Virus record (IMG/VR): IMGVR_UViG_3300036861_000330
Span: 39,157-103,156 of that record
DNA: 64,000 nt
Source: a virus
Reading direction: 5' to 3' (one strand)
Shown here: positions 52,549 through 61,092 of the stretch, one piece after another
How positions within the stretch are numbered: the stretch's first letter is position 1
How the letters are laid out: each line of letters starts with the position of its first letter
Notes under the pieces: model-generated
The model's input: the letters and a program-made list of their open reading frames with translations, nothing else
Told to the model about the DNA's origin: nothing
Databases searched by the model: none
Translations under genes and position numbers: made by a program

Positions 52549-52917
52549 CTACTTCGGCTTCAGCTTTTTGCAGTCACGCCCACCTGCCGGAATGGCACTG
52601 TTCCACTTCTTCCAAATCGCACGCTCCTGAGGATCACCGACCATCGTCAAGTCATCCAAAAGTTTTCGAGAACGAGTACTGTTTTTGTTGGCAGCAACAC
52701 ACTCGTCATAGGCAGCTTTTTGACCCCTACGCTCCAACGACGCGACCCGCTCAATAAGCGCCCTGTTTAACTCCGCCTGCCTCTCAACACGAGAGATATC
52801 CTTGTCACGAACCGAGACGACAACAGCAAACGTTGCGATGAAAATAACGATACACAAGACGATCGCCCACAGAAGCTTCCAGTTCATGTTTTCAGCGCGC
52901 TGACGCATCCGGCTCAC
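52549..52917 (-). CDS. Single-pass membrane protein with coiled coil
   Basis: The 122-residue protein has one N-terminal membrane helix (LLWAIVLCIVIFIATFAVVV) and a long helical outer part. The layout is like spanins or Rz-type helpers, though Gram-positive hosts lack an outer membrane, so a holin or lysis-regulator role is more likely. GTG start overlaps the next gene. Confidence 0.55.
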   Translation of the reverse strand: MSRMRQRAENMNWKLLWAIVLCIVIFIATFAVVVSVRDKDISRVERQAELNRALIERVASLERRGQKAAYDECVAANKNSTRSRKLLDDLTMVGDPQERAIWKKWNSAIPAGGRDCKKLKPK

Positions 52918-53126
52918 CTCTTCCCAACTAGAAGCTGAATTATATCGCCGAGCTTTGCGAGCCCCATCATGACCCCGTAAAGCAGTAGTAGTGACGGCCG
53001 AGGATCGCTATGCCACCCTGCCTCATACACCACGCCTCCAAGTCCACTAAAGAACAAGACTTTCGTACTTACCTTGGCCCACCCATTGACTGCGACTGGT
53101 CCATTTGGCGGCACACTCCCCACCAC
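52914..53126 (-). CDS. Small membrane protein, possible holin
   Basis: The 70-residue protein has hydrophobic stretches (VLFFSGLGGVVYEAG and LLLLYGVMMGLAKLGDIIQLLV) and a basic end. With the upstream single-pass protein and the amidase it makes a lysis module. Holin role is inferred from place and form. Confidence 0.55.
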   Translation of the reverse strand: MVGSVPPNGPVAVNGWAKVSTKVLFFSGLGGVVYEAGWHSDPRPSLLLLYGVMMGLAKLGDIIQLLVGKR

Positions 53127-53138
53127 ACCCCCCGTTTC

Positions 53139-54632
53139 CTATCCGCCACTTTTGTCTTGCCCGCTATGTGACTGGCCAGCGTTCACCGGTGGTTTCTTCG
53201 CCTGTCGCGGGAGTCCTGGCCTGGCACCTTGGCTCTTTGTTGGTGTGTTTGTTGGGTCGCCACCCTGTGGCTCAACCGGCATAACATCCTCAGCATGCTG
53301 CAACTCAAGCTGTGCAACCTTGCGGTCAGTCGCCTCGTCCCGTCGTGGCAGATCCATCTCGTCACGGACCCACGCTTCAAGATGTTCATCAGCACGAATA
53401 ATGTCAGCACCAACGAAGTTGCGGATGGCAAAGCTAAGCGTGCGCCAGTCGGCAGTCTCACCAACGCGGCGCACTTTGAGCTGTGGGTATCCGCTCCCAG
53501 TGTACATGAAGTTGTAGTCAACAAGCTGTGGGATCGCGTATTTGTTAAATGTGTCCCTGACAACATCAGCCACGAACCGGCTAGCCTTCAGGAAAATCTC
53601 GTTATCAGCCGACACGTCGCCGGTCTTGTCAAGGAATGCGCCAAGGATGTTGGTGGTAATCATTCGGTTGTGGTGCTCAACCGACTCCATCGCGTTGACC
53701 GGCTGGCCTTCAAGCTTGGCAAACTCGATTTCCCACAGTGGAGGAATGACTACGTGCGCCTTCTCATTCACACGAAGATTTCGCCCGATCTCATCGGCCA
53801 GCCGCTTGTCCCCACCGCTGAAGTTCGGTGGGAGCTTGATGATCGGAATCCCGATCCCATGCCGTTCTTTCTGAATGGCATCGATCTTATAAAGGTTGTC
53901 CTTGAAGTACCAGTGCTTATATGCACTTCGGAGGGCGGACATCCCAGTGATGTTCCCTGCCTCTTTGTCGTTCGTAAACACGAGCAGTTTATCTATCGGG
54001 ATGACAACACGTGTCGGCGTATTGAGATCATAATTCACCATCTCAACACCCAGTGGGCCTCCTTGACGGTCGAAGTACCACTGCTGGACATCAAGAGGGT
54101 GGCGCGGAGCGAGCTTCTTCCACACCACGCGAAATTCGCCTTCAACCTTCCGCAGGTCATAGACTTTCTCGAACATGAAGTAGCCGAAATCCAGCATGAG
54201 CAGGGCTTGCGTCAGGCATTCCGTCCACGAGATTGACATAAACTCATTCAGACACCGCCATGTAAACTTGGCGATGTTGATGTCTTTCTTCGCGTCACTT
54301 GCCGGTTCCATATACCAGCGACCGGCCAGGACAGGTGTCTTCAACAGTCGCAGGGATGCGCGCACTTGGGCATCACTTCGGCGCATCTCATCAAACTTGC
54401 GCACACCCTGGACACCACGCAGCGTCGCGTTATACTCATCACGCTGGTAATGTGTGTACATCGTGGTACCGGTACCGCCAAGCTCGGAATAGTCAACGAT
54501 GGCAGGGTCGGCAAGCATCCGACGCTGCACGACCATGTACCCCTCGTCAGCAATACTGACAGGCTCGTACTCCTTGAAAATCTCTTCCAAGGATGTCGTT
54601 CGCGTCTGGATTTCGCCGTTCTCCTCTACCAT
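53139..54632 (-). CDS. Portal protein (Mu gp29/DUF935-like)
   Basis: The 497-residue protein forms the ring through which DNA enters the head. DUF935 strips are visible: EMRRSDAQVRASLRLLKTPVL, ALLMLDFGYFMFEKVYDLR, LLVFTNDKEAGNITGMSALRSAY (split), PPNFSGGDKRLADEIG. I start it at ATG 54632 with GGAAGGGA upstream; the longer frame runs into the repeat array. The C-terminus is proline- and glutamine-rich. Confidence 0.85.
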   Translation of the reverse strand: MVEENGEIQTRTTSLEEIFKEYEPVSIADEGYMVVQRRMLADPAIVDYSELGGTGTTMYTHYQRDEYNATLRGVQGVRKFDEMRRSDAQVRASLRLLKTPVLAGRWYMEPASDAKKDINIAKFTWRCLNEFMSISWTECLTQALLMLDFGYFMFEKVYDLRKVEGEFRVVWKKLAPRHPLDVQQWYFDRQGGPLGVEMVNYDLNTPTRVVIPIDKLLVFTNDKEAGNITGMSALRSAYKHWYFKDNLYKIDAIQKERHGIGIPIIKLPPNFSGGDKRLADEIGRNLRVNEKAHVVIPPLWEIEFAKLEGQPVNAMESVEHHNRMITTNILGAFLDKTGDVSADNEIFLKASRFVADVVRDTFNKYAIPQLVDYNFMYTGSGYPQLKVRRVGETADWRTLSFAIRNFVGADIIRADEHLEAWVRDEMDLPRRDEATDRKVAQLELQHAEDVMPVEPQGGDPTNTPTKSQGARPGLPRQAKKPPVNAGQSHSGQDKSGG

Positions 54633-54648
54633 CAACGTTCCCTTCCGT

Positions 54649-54767
54649 TGGCGCCTAATGTACACGCGAGAAGCTGGGATAGTGTCGGCGCCTCAACATC
54701 ACCCGACAGTCTGTTGGTTTTACGGCGCCTATGTACTCCTCGCAGATCTGTGATCGCGACGGCGCCA
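54649..54767 (+). repeat. 37-bp repeat array 7 between portal and terminase
   Basis: GGCGCC words at 54649, 54686, 54723 and 54760 are exactly 37 apart, with CGAGAAGCTG, CGACAGTCTG and CGCAGATCTG at the midpoints. The array is in + orientation although both neighbouring genes are on the - strand. It fills the gap between them. Confidence 0.9.
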
Positions 54768-54771
54768 CTTG

Positions 54772-57231
54772 TCAGAACACCATCTCCTTAGAAAAGTCAA
54801 ATATCGTCTCGCCACCCATGTAGACCGACGCTTCCTGGTCGATGGTCGGGTAGTTGGTATACTCACCTTCTCCGACTGATGTGCGGTTGGCATCGTACAG
54901 CTCGTCCAGGTGGCGCCCAGCCCCCAGGTCGTAAAGGTGGACGAGGGCGTAGCGGATAGCGTCCATTGCGTGGTCGTCGCGCTTGAATGGCTTGTCCTGA
55001 GGGTCTGCGCCGGTTTTTGGCTCAGGAGCGGCGCGATAGTTATTGAACTCGTGGATGACGTGCTTGCAGGAGTGGTCCACGAAAAGCTTTGGAGCCAGTT
55101 CTGGCGTTCCGAACTCGTCTTTGGTAACACCGGTTTCTCTTTCTTGGAGAAACCATTTGACACGATCGACTCCCATACGCCAATTCTTTTTCGCATCCGG
55201 CTCAGCCCACGTTCCAACCAGGTGGCGAGACATATACACAGCCGCATCGGGGTCAGCAGCGTCCCCGAAACCACAGTCCAGATGATATCCGTCAGGATTA
55301 GCACGATTTTTGAGCATACGAACGTGATCTTCAAGCGTATAACCGCTCGCATAATGCTCCCTCCAAATCCTTACTTCATCTTGCGGTGTAACTTGGAACT
55401 CAATCGCCGCAAAACTGTTTGAGAACCCCCAGTCAAACCCCATATAGTTCGGGAGTTTCGGGTCAAATGTCAGCCGCTTGACGTGTGTCTTCTCATCCCA
55501 CTCCGAGTAGATCTTGCCAACAAACGCCGTGAACTCTGCGCCATACTCTTGAAGAAACCATTCCAACGTTGTAGTTGCTTCAACGAGCTTAATTTCTGGG
55601 TCTTGGCGGCCACCAGGAAACACAACTGGGTTGTTCCAGCTCGGGAACTGCCATGATTCCCAGTCCGGATAGTCTGGATTCTGGCCCAACTGCCAAAGCT
55701 TGTGCAGCCAGTTCTGCCCTTCTGGTGTCGTGGGGAAGTCTGCACCGCCATGCCGGTCAGAAAGTGCTGGCCGAAGATATTTCTCCCACGTCTCTTTACG
55801 GTGCTTTGCGGCCTCAGAAAGAATAATCCAGTCGAGCCCTTCACCGACAAGCGTCTCCGGGTGGTCAGCAGAGCGAACTTCGACTCGCGACTGCCATGGG
55901 AACTCAATATACATATTCCCCTGTTTGACCGAGTACGCCTTTTTCACACGCTTGTCGAGCCCCATCCTCTTACCAATAATAAAGTCATTCCAGATGACCC
56001 GGAACTCTTTCTCTCCAAGGTCGTACGTCGGCGCACAAATCCATCCACGTGTACCAGGAAGTAGTAACGTGAGTTCCCTGTCTCTTGCTGCCATCGTTGA
56101 GTTATGTGTTGGAATACATGCTCGTCCAGCGAGGTACATATGGCTTGGGCTATCAACCTGGATGCACCTTACCGGGACTGTCTCAACTGACTCGACAGCC
56201 CTCACCGTACGAATACCGCGCGACGGTGAAAACGCTTTAGCGAACTGTTGAGCCACCTTACGCGACAGTTTGAACACTGGGAACGTTGCAGTAATATTTA
56301 ACCTGTGTGCCAGCCCGCAATCCCTCTCGTAAAGCTTTGCACGTCGAGTTGACCGAACGACCTTACATCCAAGGCCAAGCGCTAGCTCCTCAACGCCATC
56401 AATAATCTCACGACTCATCATCGTAAGATCACATTGCCCGTTAGGGTTGACACCGCCATCGGTGTCCATAATCCCATGAAGGAGGTCCTTGCGCTGACTC
56501 ACACTGGCGCGGAAATATTCACTGGGGATGTACTTGTTGTTCAGCAGCCCTGCTTCCTTCAGTTGGACATGAAGACCAAGAATGCCATAGTTACCACGAT
56601 AAGCGTTTGGTGACACCACATATCCACGCTGCTCAATCTCGTCCAAAATCCCTTGGTCAAAGCAGGTAATTCTACCCATAGCCGAATGCCCATCGCCAAG
56701 CCACACACCCAGCACATACGGATCAATTAACAACTTCGCTTCGTCGTACTGAAGAGGCTCAGCCACACGAACAGCATGGTTCAGTTCCTCGCCATACCAA
56801 AGCGTCTCAGCCATCTCCATCGTGGTCACAACTCTTGGTTGTGAATGGCGACGAGAGTCAGTTAGCGCTTTACGAGCCGGCTTATCCCATGTTAGCCAGT
56901 TGTGTTCAGCGTCAGCAACAATTGTGCTGCCATCACTGAACACAACTCGATAGCAGTGGTGACCGAACATCACGTCAGTTACAGCCGTAACCGTACAAGG
57001 TTGTCCACGATCATCGAATACAATGTCGCCAGTCTCCAATTCTGCCATTGTTCGCCAACCACTAAGCGTAGGGATCGGCGTAGCAACATCCAACGCCTTC
57101 CCGTAGCGACGGCCGCAGCAAGGTACACGGAATCTGGCAGGACTGTTGTGGTACGCCCACTGCTCAGGTCCATGTGGTACATAGCCAACGGACTGGAAGA
57201 ACTTTGCCTTGCTTACTCGCGCAGTGGTCAT
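54772..57231 (-). CDS. terL: Large terminase subunit interrupted by an intein
   Basis: The 819-residue precursor is the packaging motor. The Walker A motif GRRYGK/STMAARD is split by a 332-residue intein (residues 46-377). After removal the terminase is 487 residues: Walker B WIILSEA, RNase H-like nuclease with GFDWGFSNSFAAIE, DCGFGDAADPD and DDHAMDAIRYAL. Splicing is needed for ATPase function. ATG start. It lies next to the portal gene and a repeat array. Confidence 0.92.
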   Translation of the reverse strand: MTTARVSKAKFFQSVGYVPHGPEQWAYHNSPARFRVPCCGRRYGKALDVATPIPTLSGWRTMAELETGDIVFDDRGQPCTVTAVTDVMFGHHCYRVVFSDGSTIVADAEHNWLTWDKPARKALTDSRRHSQPRVVTTMEMAETLWYGEELNHAVRVAEPLQYDEAKLLIDPYVLGVWLGDGHSAMGRITCFDQGILDEIEQRGYVVSPNAYRGNYGILGLHVQLKEAGLLNNKYIPSEYFRASVSQRKDLLHGIMDTDGGVNPNGQCDLTMMSREIIDGVEELALGLGCKVVRSTRRAKLYERDCGLAHRLNITATFPVFKLSRKVAQQFAKAFSPSRGIRTVRAVESVETVPVRCIQVDSPSHMYLAGRACIPTHNSTMAARDRELTLLLPGTRGWICAPTYDLGEKEFRVIWNDFIIGKRMGLDKRVKKAYSVKQGNMYIEFPWQSRVEVRSADHPETLVGEGLDWIILSEAAKHRKETWEKYLRPALSDRHGGADFPTTPEGQNWLHKLWQLGQNPDYPDWESWQFPSWNNPVVFPGGRQDPEIKLVEATTTLEWFLQEYGAEFTAFVGKIYSEWDEKTHVKRLTFDPKLPNYMGFDWGFSNSFAAIEFQVTPQDEVRIWREHYASGYTLEDHVRMLKNRANPDGYHLDCGFGDAADPDAAVYMSRHLVGTWAEPDAKKNWRMGVDRVKWFLQERETGVTKDEFGTPELAPKLFVDHSCKHVIHEFNNYRAAPEPKTGADPQDKPFKRDDHAMDAIRYALVHLYDLGAGRHLDELYDANRTSVGEGEYTNYPTIDQEASVYMGGETIFDFSKEMVF
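56101..57096 (-). other. Class-3-like intein with LAGLIDADG endonuclease
   Basis: The 332-residue intein starts with Ala (ALDVATPIPT), not Cys or Ser, and ends THN before Ser+1. The WCT triad of class 3 inteins can be traced: Trp67 in ADAEHNW (block B), Cys311 in VRCIQVDSP (block F) and Thr330 in PTHN (block G). The LAGLIDADG motifs are LGVWLGDGH (129-137) and LHGIMDTDGG (207-216). It lies in the most conserved part of the terminase gene. It looks intact in both splicing and homing parts. Confidence 0.88.
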
Positions 57232-57306
57232 TTACTTCCTTCGTAAGCGCTGCACCAAGCGCTTCCAAAGTGCAGTGCGCCAGTCAGGTTTGCTCAGGAT
57301 ACCCAT
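57232..57306 (-). CDS. 24-residue basic peptide
   Basis: The frame MGILSKPDWRTALWKRLVQ then RLRRK starts at ATG after GAGGAAAC and lies exactly between two genes, overlapping the upstream stop. It is strongly basic and amphipathic. It may be a DNA- or membrane-binding peptide, or a coupling frame only. Confidence 0.4.
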   Translation of the reverse strand: MGILSKPDWRTALWKRLVQRLRRK

Positions 57307-57584
57307 CAGTTTCCTCGATACACAACGTACACATTCGTCTGGTTGTGCGAGGTCTGCTCTGCCACCGCAACACCAGCATTGATCGGACTCATTTGCCCGG
57401 TGGTCGCCGTCGTCGCGGCAACCTTCGGCGTCGCAGCCCACAGGGAATGGAGTGGTGAGCGGTCAAATGCCAGCACAAGCGTGACACCAGCACCAGCAGA
57501 AATGATTTGTGCTGGGCGCCACTTGCCAGTCGCGTCACGGTAGTTGACGTAAGCGCCAACCCGACGACGTTTTGTACTAGGCAT
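57306..57584 (-). CDS. Hypothetical protein in the packaging region
   Basis: The protein of 92 residues begins at ATG 57584 (PSTKRRRVGAYVNYRDATGKWRP), overlapping the upstream gene, and continues in alanine- and threonine-rich beta strands. It may be a small virion or terminase-associated protein. Confidence 0.55.
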   Translation of the reverse strand: MPSTKRRRVGAYVNYRDATGKWRPAQIISAGAGVTLVLAFDRSPLHSLWAATPKVAATTATTGQMSPINAGVAVAEQTSHNQTNVYVVYRGN

Positions 57585-57888
57585 GCACCCACCGCCCTTT
57601 ATGGACAAACCCATGGTCGCCACAATGGCATAGCACAGATGGCATGAGCGTCAGCGGTTCCCATGACTCAACAGTCCACCGATCACGACTCTCGAAAAAC
57701 TTTCTCGTTACTTCACTGTCGAAGAAAATACTGCCTTCGCACTCAATGCCGTTCGGTGTCTTGTGTGTCATAATGGCGCCCAGCCGCTCAATATCAGGGA
57801 ACCCCTCATACTGTGGATTCAGCTCCCGATCCGGCTTCCAGCTTGTAAACCGAAGCCAGTGGTTGTCCCCTAAATCCATTGTGTGCAT
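57577..57888 (-). CDS. Hypothetical protein
   Basis: The 103-residue protein has WLRFTSWKPDRELNPQYEGFPD and a C-terminal HCGDHGFVHKGRW with Cys/His residues. No family recognised. It overlaps neighbours on both sides, which supports its expression. Confidence 0.6.
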   Translation of the reverse strand: MHTMDLGDNHWLRFTSWKPDRELNPQYEGFPDIERLGAIMTHKTPNGIECEGSIFFDSEVTRKFFESRDRWTVESWEPLTLMPSVLCHCGDHGFVHKGRWVHA

Positions 57889-58088
57889 TACACCTCCGGT
57901 GGAGGGAACCCAAGCTTTGGATCAAAATTTGGCGTCCAGTGCGTAAGAATCCAGCGAGCAAGCACCCGGTCGTACTCTTTAACTGACTCTGAAAGATCTT
58001 CGTACCGGTCAACATGACGAGCATCGTCTTGGCGATGCGCCTCGACTTGGTAAATATCGTGCAGACAAGCCGACAGTGCCTCAAGCAT
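57888..58088 (-). CDS. Small helical hypothetical protein
   Basis: The 66-residue protein (ATG start) is helical with several His and Asp residues (DIYQVEAHRQDDARHVDRYED). A conserved-type strip WILTHWTPNFDPKLGFPPPE ends it. Role unknown. Confidence 0.55.
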   Translation of the reverse strand: MLEALSACLHDIYQVEAHRQDDARHVDRYEDLSESVKEYDRVLARWILTHWTPNFDPKLGFPPPEV

Positions 58089-58341
58089 CTAACCACTCCA
58101 CCTTCGTCGTACCATCATGACCATGCAACACTTCAAGTTCATCCATTGATGGGTAGATAGCATGACTACGAACAACAGTGTGCCAGTGGAGTGCTACGGT
58201 GCCGTCACCCCATTCGACGCCCGAAGCCACATACCCAGTCCCAGACACACCAGAAACGTCAACATCGCGGTGCAGTCGGAACCGCTTAGGATCTGCCATC
58301 TCAATGGTGGCATTGACAAACTTAGGCAACGTTGGCTCCAA
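58081..58341 (-). CDS. Small hypothetical protein
   Basis: The frame of 86 codons could start at TTG 58341 or at ATG M15. FRLHRDVDVSGVSGTGYVASGVEW and GTVALHWHT resemble a small beta protein widespread in actinophages (strips of the GVEFSDGTVALRW type). Function unknown. Confidence 0.6.
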   Translation of the reverse strand: MEPTLPKFVNATIEMADPKRFRLHRDVDVSGVSGTGYVASGVEWGDGTVALHWHTVVRSHAIYPSMDELEVLHGHDGTTKVEWLDA

Positions 58342-58720
58342 TTCGTTTCATCGCTGCACGAATCCGACTCTTCACACTTGCCAACGAAACGCCATTGAGT
58401 GGGTACTTCGCTGCGTTCTCAGGGTGGTTGATATAGCCCCATGCCGCCCGGATGTGACGTTCCGTGTCAATCGGATACTTCTCGTTTTTCGGGTCGGCAT
58501 ACTCCACATCACCGTATGGCTTCTTTTTCTGTTTCTTTTTAGTCTCCGCCATCTCCCAGTGATTGCGTGGAACCGTCACCTCTGCTGCGGTTACATTGGC
58601 GTAGAGGGCTCGCAAATGCGCTGTTGCCTGGTCCTTTGAGCTGTGGCACTTCACCAGCTCACCAGGGCTTCCATCGGCGTTCTTTTTGTGAACACAGTTG
58701 CCCTTCAGGACATATGGCAT
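58322..58720 (-). CDS. Conserved phage protein with a DUF6582-like end
   Basis: The 132-residue protein begins with CVHKKNADGSPGELVKCHSS and HLRALYANV, and the C-terminal half (YGDVEYADPKNEKYPIDTER ... HIRAAWGYINHP ... SRIRAAMKRIG) is a domain also found at the ends of phage head proteases and alone. Its role is not known. Confidence 0.65.
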   Translation of the reverse strand: MPYVLKGNCVHKKNADGSPGELVKCHSSKDQATAHLRALYANVTAAEVTVPRNHWEMAETKKKQKKKPYGDVEYADPKNEKYPIDTERHIRAAWGYINHPENAAKYPLNGVSLASVKSRIRAAMKRIGANVA

Positions 58721-58738
58721 CTGCGAGCCCTCTTCCCA

Positions 58739-59149
58739 TTACAGACTTACTGAGATTCCGTTCGTGGTGTCGGTCAGTACCACATTGCTAAACACCACGG
58801 TCATCGGTGGTGAGCACGACGGCTGGAACACTGCGGTTAGTGAGAGTGTGCCCTCAGTCTTACCATTTTGCACCGGAAAGTCGCCAGCAGTGCTGAAACT
58901 TTCTTTGTTCGCAGCCTGCGGCTCATTGTTACCAGGGTTCACACACTGGGCATCGGCGCTCAGCACGACGTGGACCTGCTCTTCATCGCCCAAGCCGGCT
59001 TCCTTGAACGATACGGTCAGTGTGGCACCGTCCTGCGTAAGCTGGACCTTGTCATCCACGAAATGTGGACTCCCAGCAAATGCTGGCTGGACTGAGAACA
59101 GTACCGCAGCCATAACGCCAACAGCCATAAGCACCTTACGAACCTGCAT
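58739..59149 (-). CDS. Secreted beta protein
   Basis: The 136-residue protein has a signal peptide (VLMAVGVMAAVLFSVQPAFA). The mature part is beta-rich (LTVSFKEAGLGDEEQVHVVLSA, split) with two Cys (QCVNPG and PSCSPP). It resembles exported actinobacterial proteins. It is transcribed with packaging genes. Confidence 0.7.
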   Translation of the reverse strand: MQVRKVLMAVGVMAAVLFSVQPAFAGSPHFVDDKVQLTQDGATLTVSFKEAGLGDEEQVHVVLSADAQCVNPGNNEPQAANKESFSTAGDFPVQNGKTEGTLSLTAVFQPSCSPPMTVVFSNVVLTDTTNGISVSL

Positions 59150-59342
59150 GTTCTGCTCCTTTTTCTTGTTGCTGTGCGAGTAGTTCGACTACTCGCCTGG
59201 CGATCCGCTCTACATCTGCATCAGACAGTGGCCACCACGTAGACACGTATGTCGTTGTAGGATAGGTATACGGCGATGTCGTTGGCGTCGTAATAAAGTA
59301 GTTCAGCGCAGTTCCCGCATTACAGTCATTAACCAGCATGTG
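59136..59342 (-). CDS. Small hypothetical protein with helical end
   Basis: The protein of about 68 residues (ATG 59342 or 59336) has a threonine- and tyrosine-rich start and ends LSDADVERIARRVVELLAQQQ, a C-terminal helix of the type common in actinophage proteins. It overlaps both neighbours. Confidence 0.55.
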   Translation of the reverse strand, partial: HMLVNDCNAGTALNYFITTPTTSPYTYPTTTYVSTWWPLSDADVERIARRVVELLAQQQEKGAEHAGS

Positions 59343-59508
59343 CATCAGCCCTTTTGTCGTCGCAGGCGTGGCCGAGCAGCTTGTGGAAAAAGATGTGCTG
59401 CTCAACGTTTACAACAACCACCCCACAGGAGCAGTGCCAAGGATCGGTGCCAGTGATTTCAAACCAACCAATGCGATACAAGGTCGTGGTGTCGTATTTC
59501 GTAATCAT
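59329..59508 (-). CDS. 59-residue protein with Cys/His pairs
   Basis: The frame starts at ATG with AGGAGAGGAAG upstream and encodes WHCSCGVVVVNVEQHIFFHK and HACDDKRADAHAG, suggesting a zinc site. It fills the gap between two genes and overlaps each by a few bases. Confidence 0.6.
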   Translation of the reverse strand: MITKYDTTTLYRIGWFEITGTDPWHCSCGVVVVNVEQHIFFHKLLGHACDDKRADAHAG

Positions 59509-59738
59509 AACTTCCTCTCCTGAAGGTTTCTGAGCATCTCGTCCTGCTTGAGTTCCGTACGGACAGCCTGCCAGCTAGAGAAATGCCCGACAAAATTCGC
59601 ATACACCGAACAAAAGGCGATGTAGGCAGCTAGTAGCCGCATCGGCAGAACAAACACAAGTGGGAAGTTGAGAAACCACAGGACCGTCCCAACTGCATGC
59701 ATCCTTGCAAGAAACTCTGGCCTCGCAAAGAACCTCAT
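59505..59738 (-). CDS. Conserved two-helix membrane protein
   Basis: The 77-residue protein (FFARPEFLARMHAVGTVLWF ... LPMRLLAAYIAFCSVYANFVG) closely recalls a membrane protein found next to terminase or lysis genes in many actinophages. Two membrane helices and a charged C-terminus are visible. Function unknown. Confidence 0.7.
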   Translation of the reverse strand: MRFFARPEFLARMHAVGTVLWFLNFPLVFVLPMRLLAAYIAFCSVYANFVGHFSSWQAVRTELKQDEMLRNLQERKL

Positions 59739-59947
59739 TCGCCCTTGTATGTTCCATACTTGTGGCCTACCTCGTCAAGCGAGTCCTTCATGCACAACGG
59801 CCCACAGGCAGTGTGCTTGGTTCCCTGTTTGCCTGGGCCGTGCGCAGAGACATGGAGGTGCACCCCGTTCGGGTCGGTCATCTTTTTGCAACTGTCGCAC
59901 ACATGCACATGAACTGGCAGGCTAACTGGTTCGACAGTTTGTGTCAT
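59735..59947 (-). CDS. Small zinc-finger protein
   Basis: The 70-residue protein has CDSC, and HTACGPLC, with two or three His residues (HLHVSAHG), a likely zinc site. Overlaps the next gene (ATGA). Confidence 0.6.
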   Translation of the reverse strand: MTQTVEPVSLPVHVHVCDSCKKMTDPNGVHLHVSAHGPGKQGTKHTACGPLCMKDSLDEVGHKYGTYKGE

Positions 59948-59950
59948 GGG

Positions 59951-60499
59951 TTACCGCCCAACGACAAGCGTGCCAGTCTGGGTTCTGTTGATCCCAATTC
60001 CGGCAACTTTCTGGTAGTTTGTTCCACCAGACGGCCCCTGGCGAAGTGCAGGAACCCGAATCGTATAGGCACTTGCGGTATTACCACCAGGCAGTGCACC
60101 AGCCGGCGTAACGGCACCGGTGTCATCAAACTGCAACCCAACCACTGTTGCCATAAACAGCTCACCAGCAGCCGTGCGACCATAGACCTTATATGCTGCT
60201 GCGCCAGACACGGCCGTCCAGGTCACACGGTTGAAGTTGGCCCCTGACAAGACGGCATTCCCCGTTGCCGTCGTGCCAGCAGTACCAGCAAGCGTCTCAC
60301 CGGTCCCACTTACTGCACTAATTCGGTAGCTGTATGCAGCGGCACCAGTCGTCCCCTGTGGTGTCACGGTTGGGGTACCAGGCGTGCCAAGTGCTGCCGT
60401 TGAGACAATCATTGCCGGGAACACTTGGCCGTCGAGGTGCCGGTAGCCGATATTTGGGAACCCGCTTGTTCCCTTCTGCTTACGAACGACTTGCGTCAT
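59951..60499 (-). CDS. Fn3-like domain virion protein
   Basis: The 182-residue protein has an Fn3-like repeat (AAYSYRISAVSGTGETLAGTA, split; RVTWTAVSGAAAYKVYGRT), like the insertion in the tail tube protein. It is likely a virion-surface or head-tail component. ATG start. Confidence 0.6.
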   Translation of the reverse strand: MTQVVRKQKGTSGFPNIGYRHLDGQVFPAMIVSTAALGTPGTPTVTPQGTTGAAAYSYRISAVSGTGETLAGTAGTTATGNAVLSGANFNRVTWTAVSGAAAYKVYGRTAAGELFMATVVGLQFDDTGAVTPAGALPGGNTASAYTIRVPALRQGPSGGTNYQKVAGIGINRTQTGTLVVGR

Positions 60500-60804
60500 T
60501 CCACCTTCCCTTCGTTGGTCTCTGCAAACTCCGTCACTTCGTCAAAGAACCTGACGAGCGGGTCGGCAGCGGTCTGCACTTCCAGCTCCATCGCCTTGGT
60601 CACAATAAACTTCGAAGCCTCAAGGCGAATGTTCTCGCGCGTTGCATACAGTGAGAGCTGGGCAATACTGCGAACTGCGGCAGGAAAATAGGCTCGCAAG
60701 TCCTTACAACCAATTGAGTACGGTGTGTCTTCTGGGAGCATGGTGCGCTCCATCACCAGCGCCTCAAGCTGGTGGTCGCCGTCCCACTCACGCTGCACCG
60801 ACAT
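60496..60804 (-). CDS. First gene of the virion block, hypothetical
   Basis: The 102-residue helical protein (ATG start) has VRSIAQLSLYATRENIRLEASKF and VRFFDEVTEFAETNEG. It is the first gene after the divergent control region and before the terminase; a small terminase subunit or regulator is possible, but I see no clear DNA-binding motif. Confidence 0.55.
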   Translation of the reverse strand: MSVQREWDGDHQLEALVMERTMLPEDTPYSIGCKDLRAYFPAAVRSIAQLSLYATRENIRLEASKFIVTKAMELEVQTAADPLVRFFDEVTEFAETNEGKVE

Positions 60805-60920
60805 GGTCAGTCCCTCCCATCACGAACAAAATCCATGGACCTGCACAATCGACTCCTCCTCGGATGCCCCCCTCTGTACGGTGGTGTGTGCCAGGCCCAT
60901 ACACACTTTCTATACTTGCG

Positions 60921-61016
60921 TTGTACGAGCACGATATCGTGGATGGAGTGGCGAACTGTCACTGGTCCTGAAACCTCCTAATCTCATTGTACGCCAAATG
61001 TCAATATGATATCGTG
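60921..61016. promoter_or_regulatory. Divergent control region with two GATATCGTG elements
   Basis: CACGATATCGTG at 60930-60941 is a perfect 12-bp palindrome preceded by TTGTACG. A second copy (TTGTACGC...TGTCAATATGATATCGTG, ending 61016) follows and matches the region at 44.2 kb in sequence and spacing. The region separates the - strand virion block from + strand genes. It is likely an operator for a phage regulator. Confidence 0.6.
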
Positions 61017-61027
61017 GCCGATAGAAC

Positions 61028-61072
61028 TGGCGCCTACATGGAGACCGTCGATCTGGAACAGCCTCGGCGCCC
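61028..61072 (+). repeat. Short repeat array 8
   Basis: GGCGCC words at 61028 and 61065 are exactly 37 apart; the midpoint has CGTCGATCTG. It lies between the operator-like elements and the first + strand gene. Confidence 0.8.
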
Positions 61073-61092
61073 TGCGACAACGAAAGGGAACT

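Noticed and set aside
52549-52917. Rz-type spanin
   Set aside because: The form fits, but the host is Gram-positive (sortase signal), so an outer-membrane spanin is not expected.
53229-54236. 335-codon + strand frame opposite the portal gene
   Set aside because: The portal protein on the - strand has clear DUF935 features; the + frame is its shadow.
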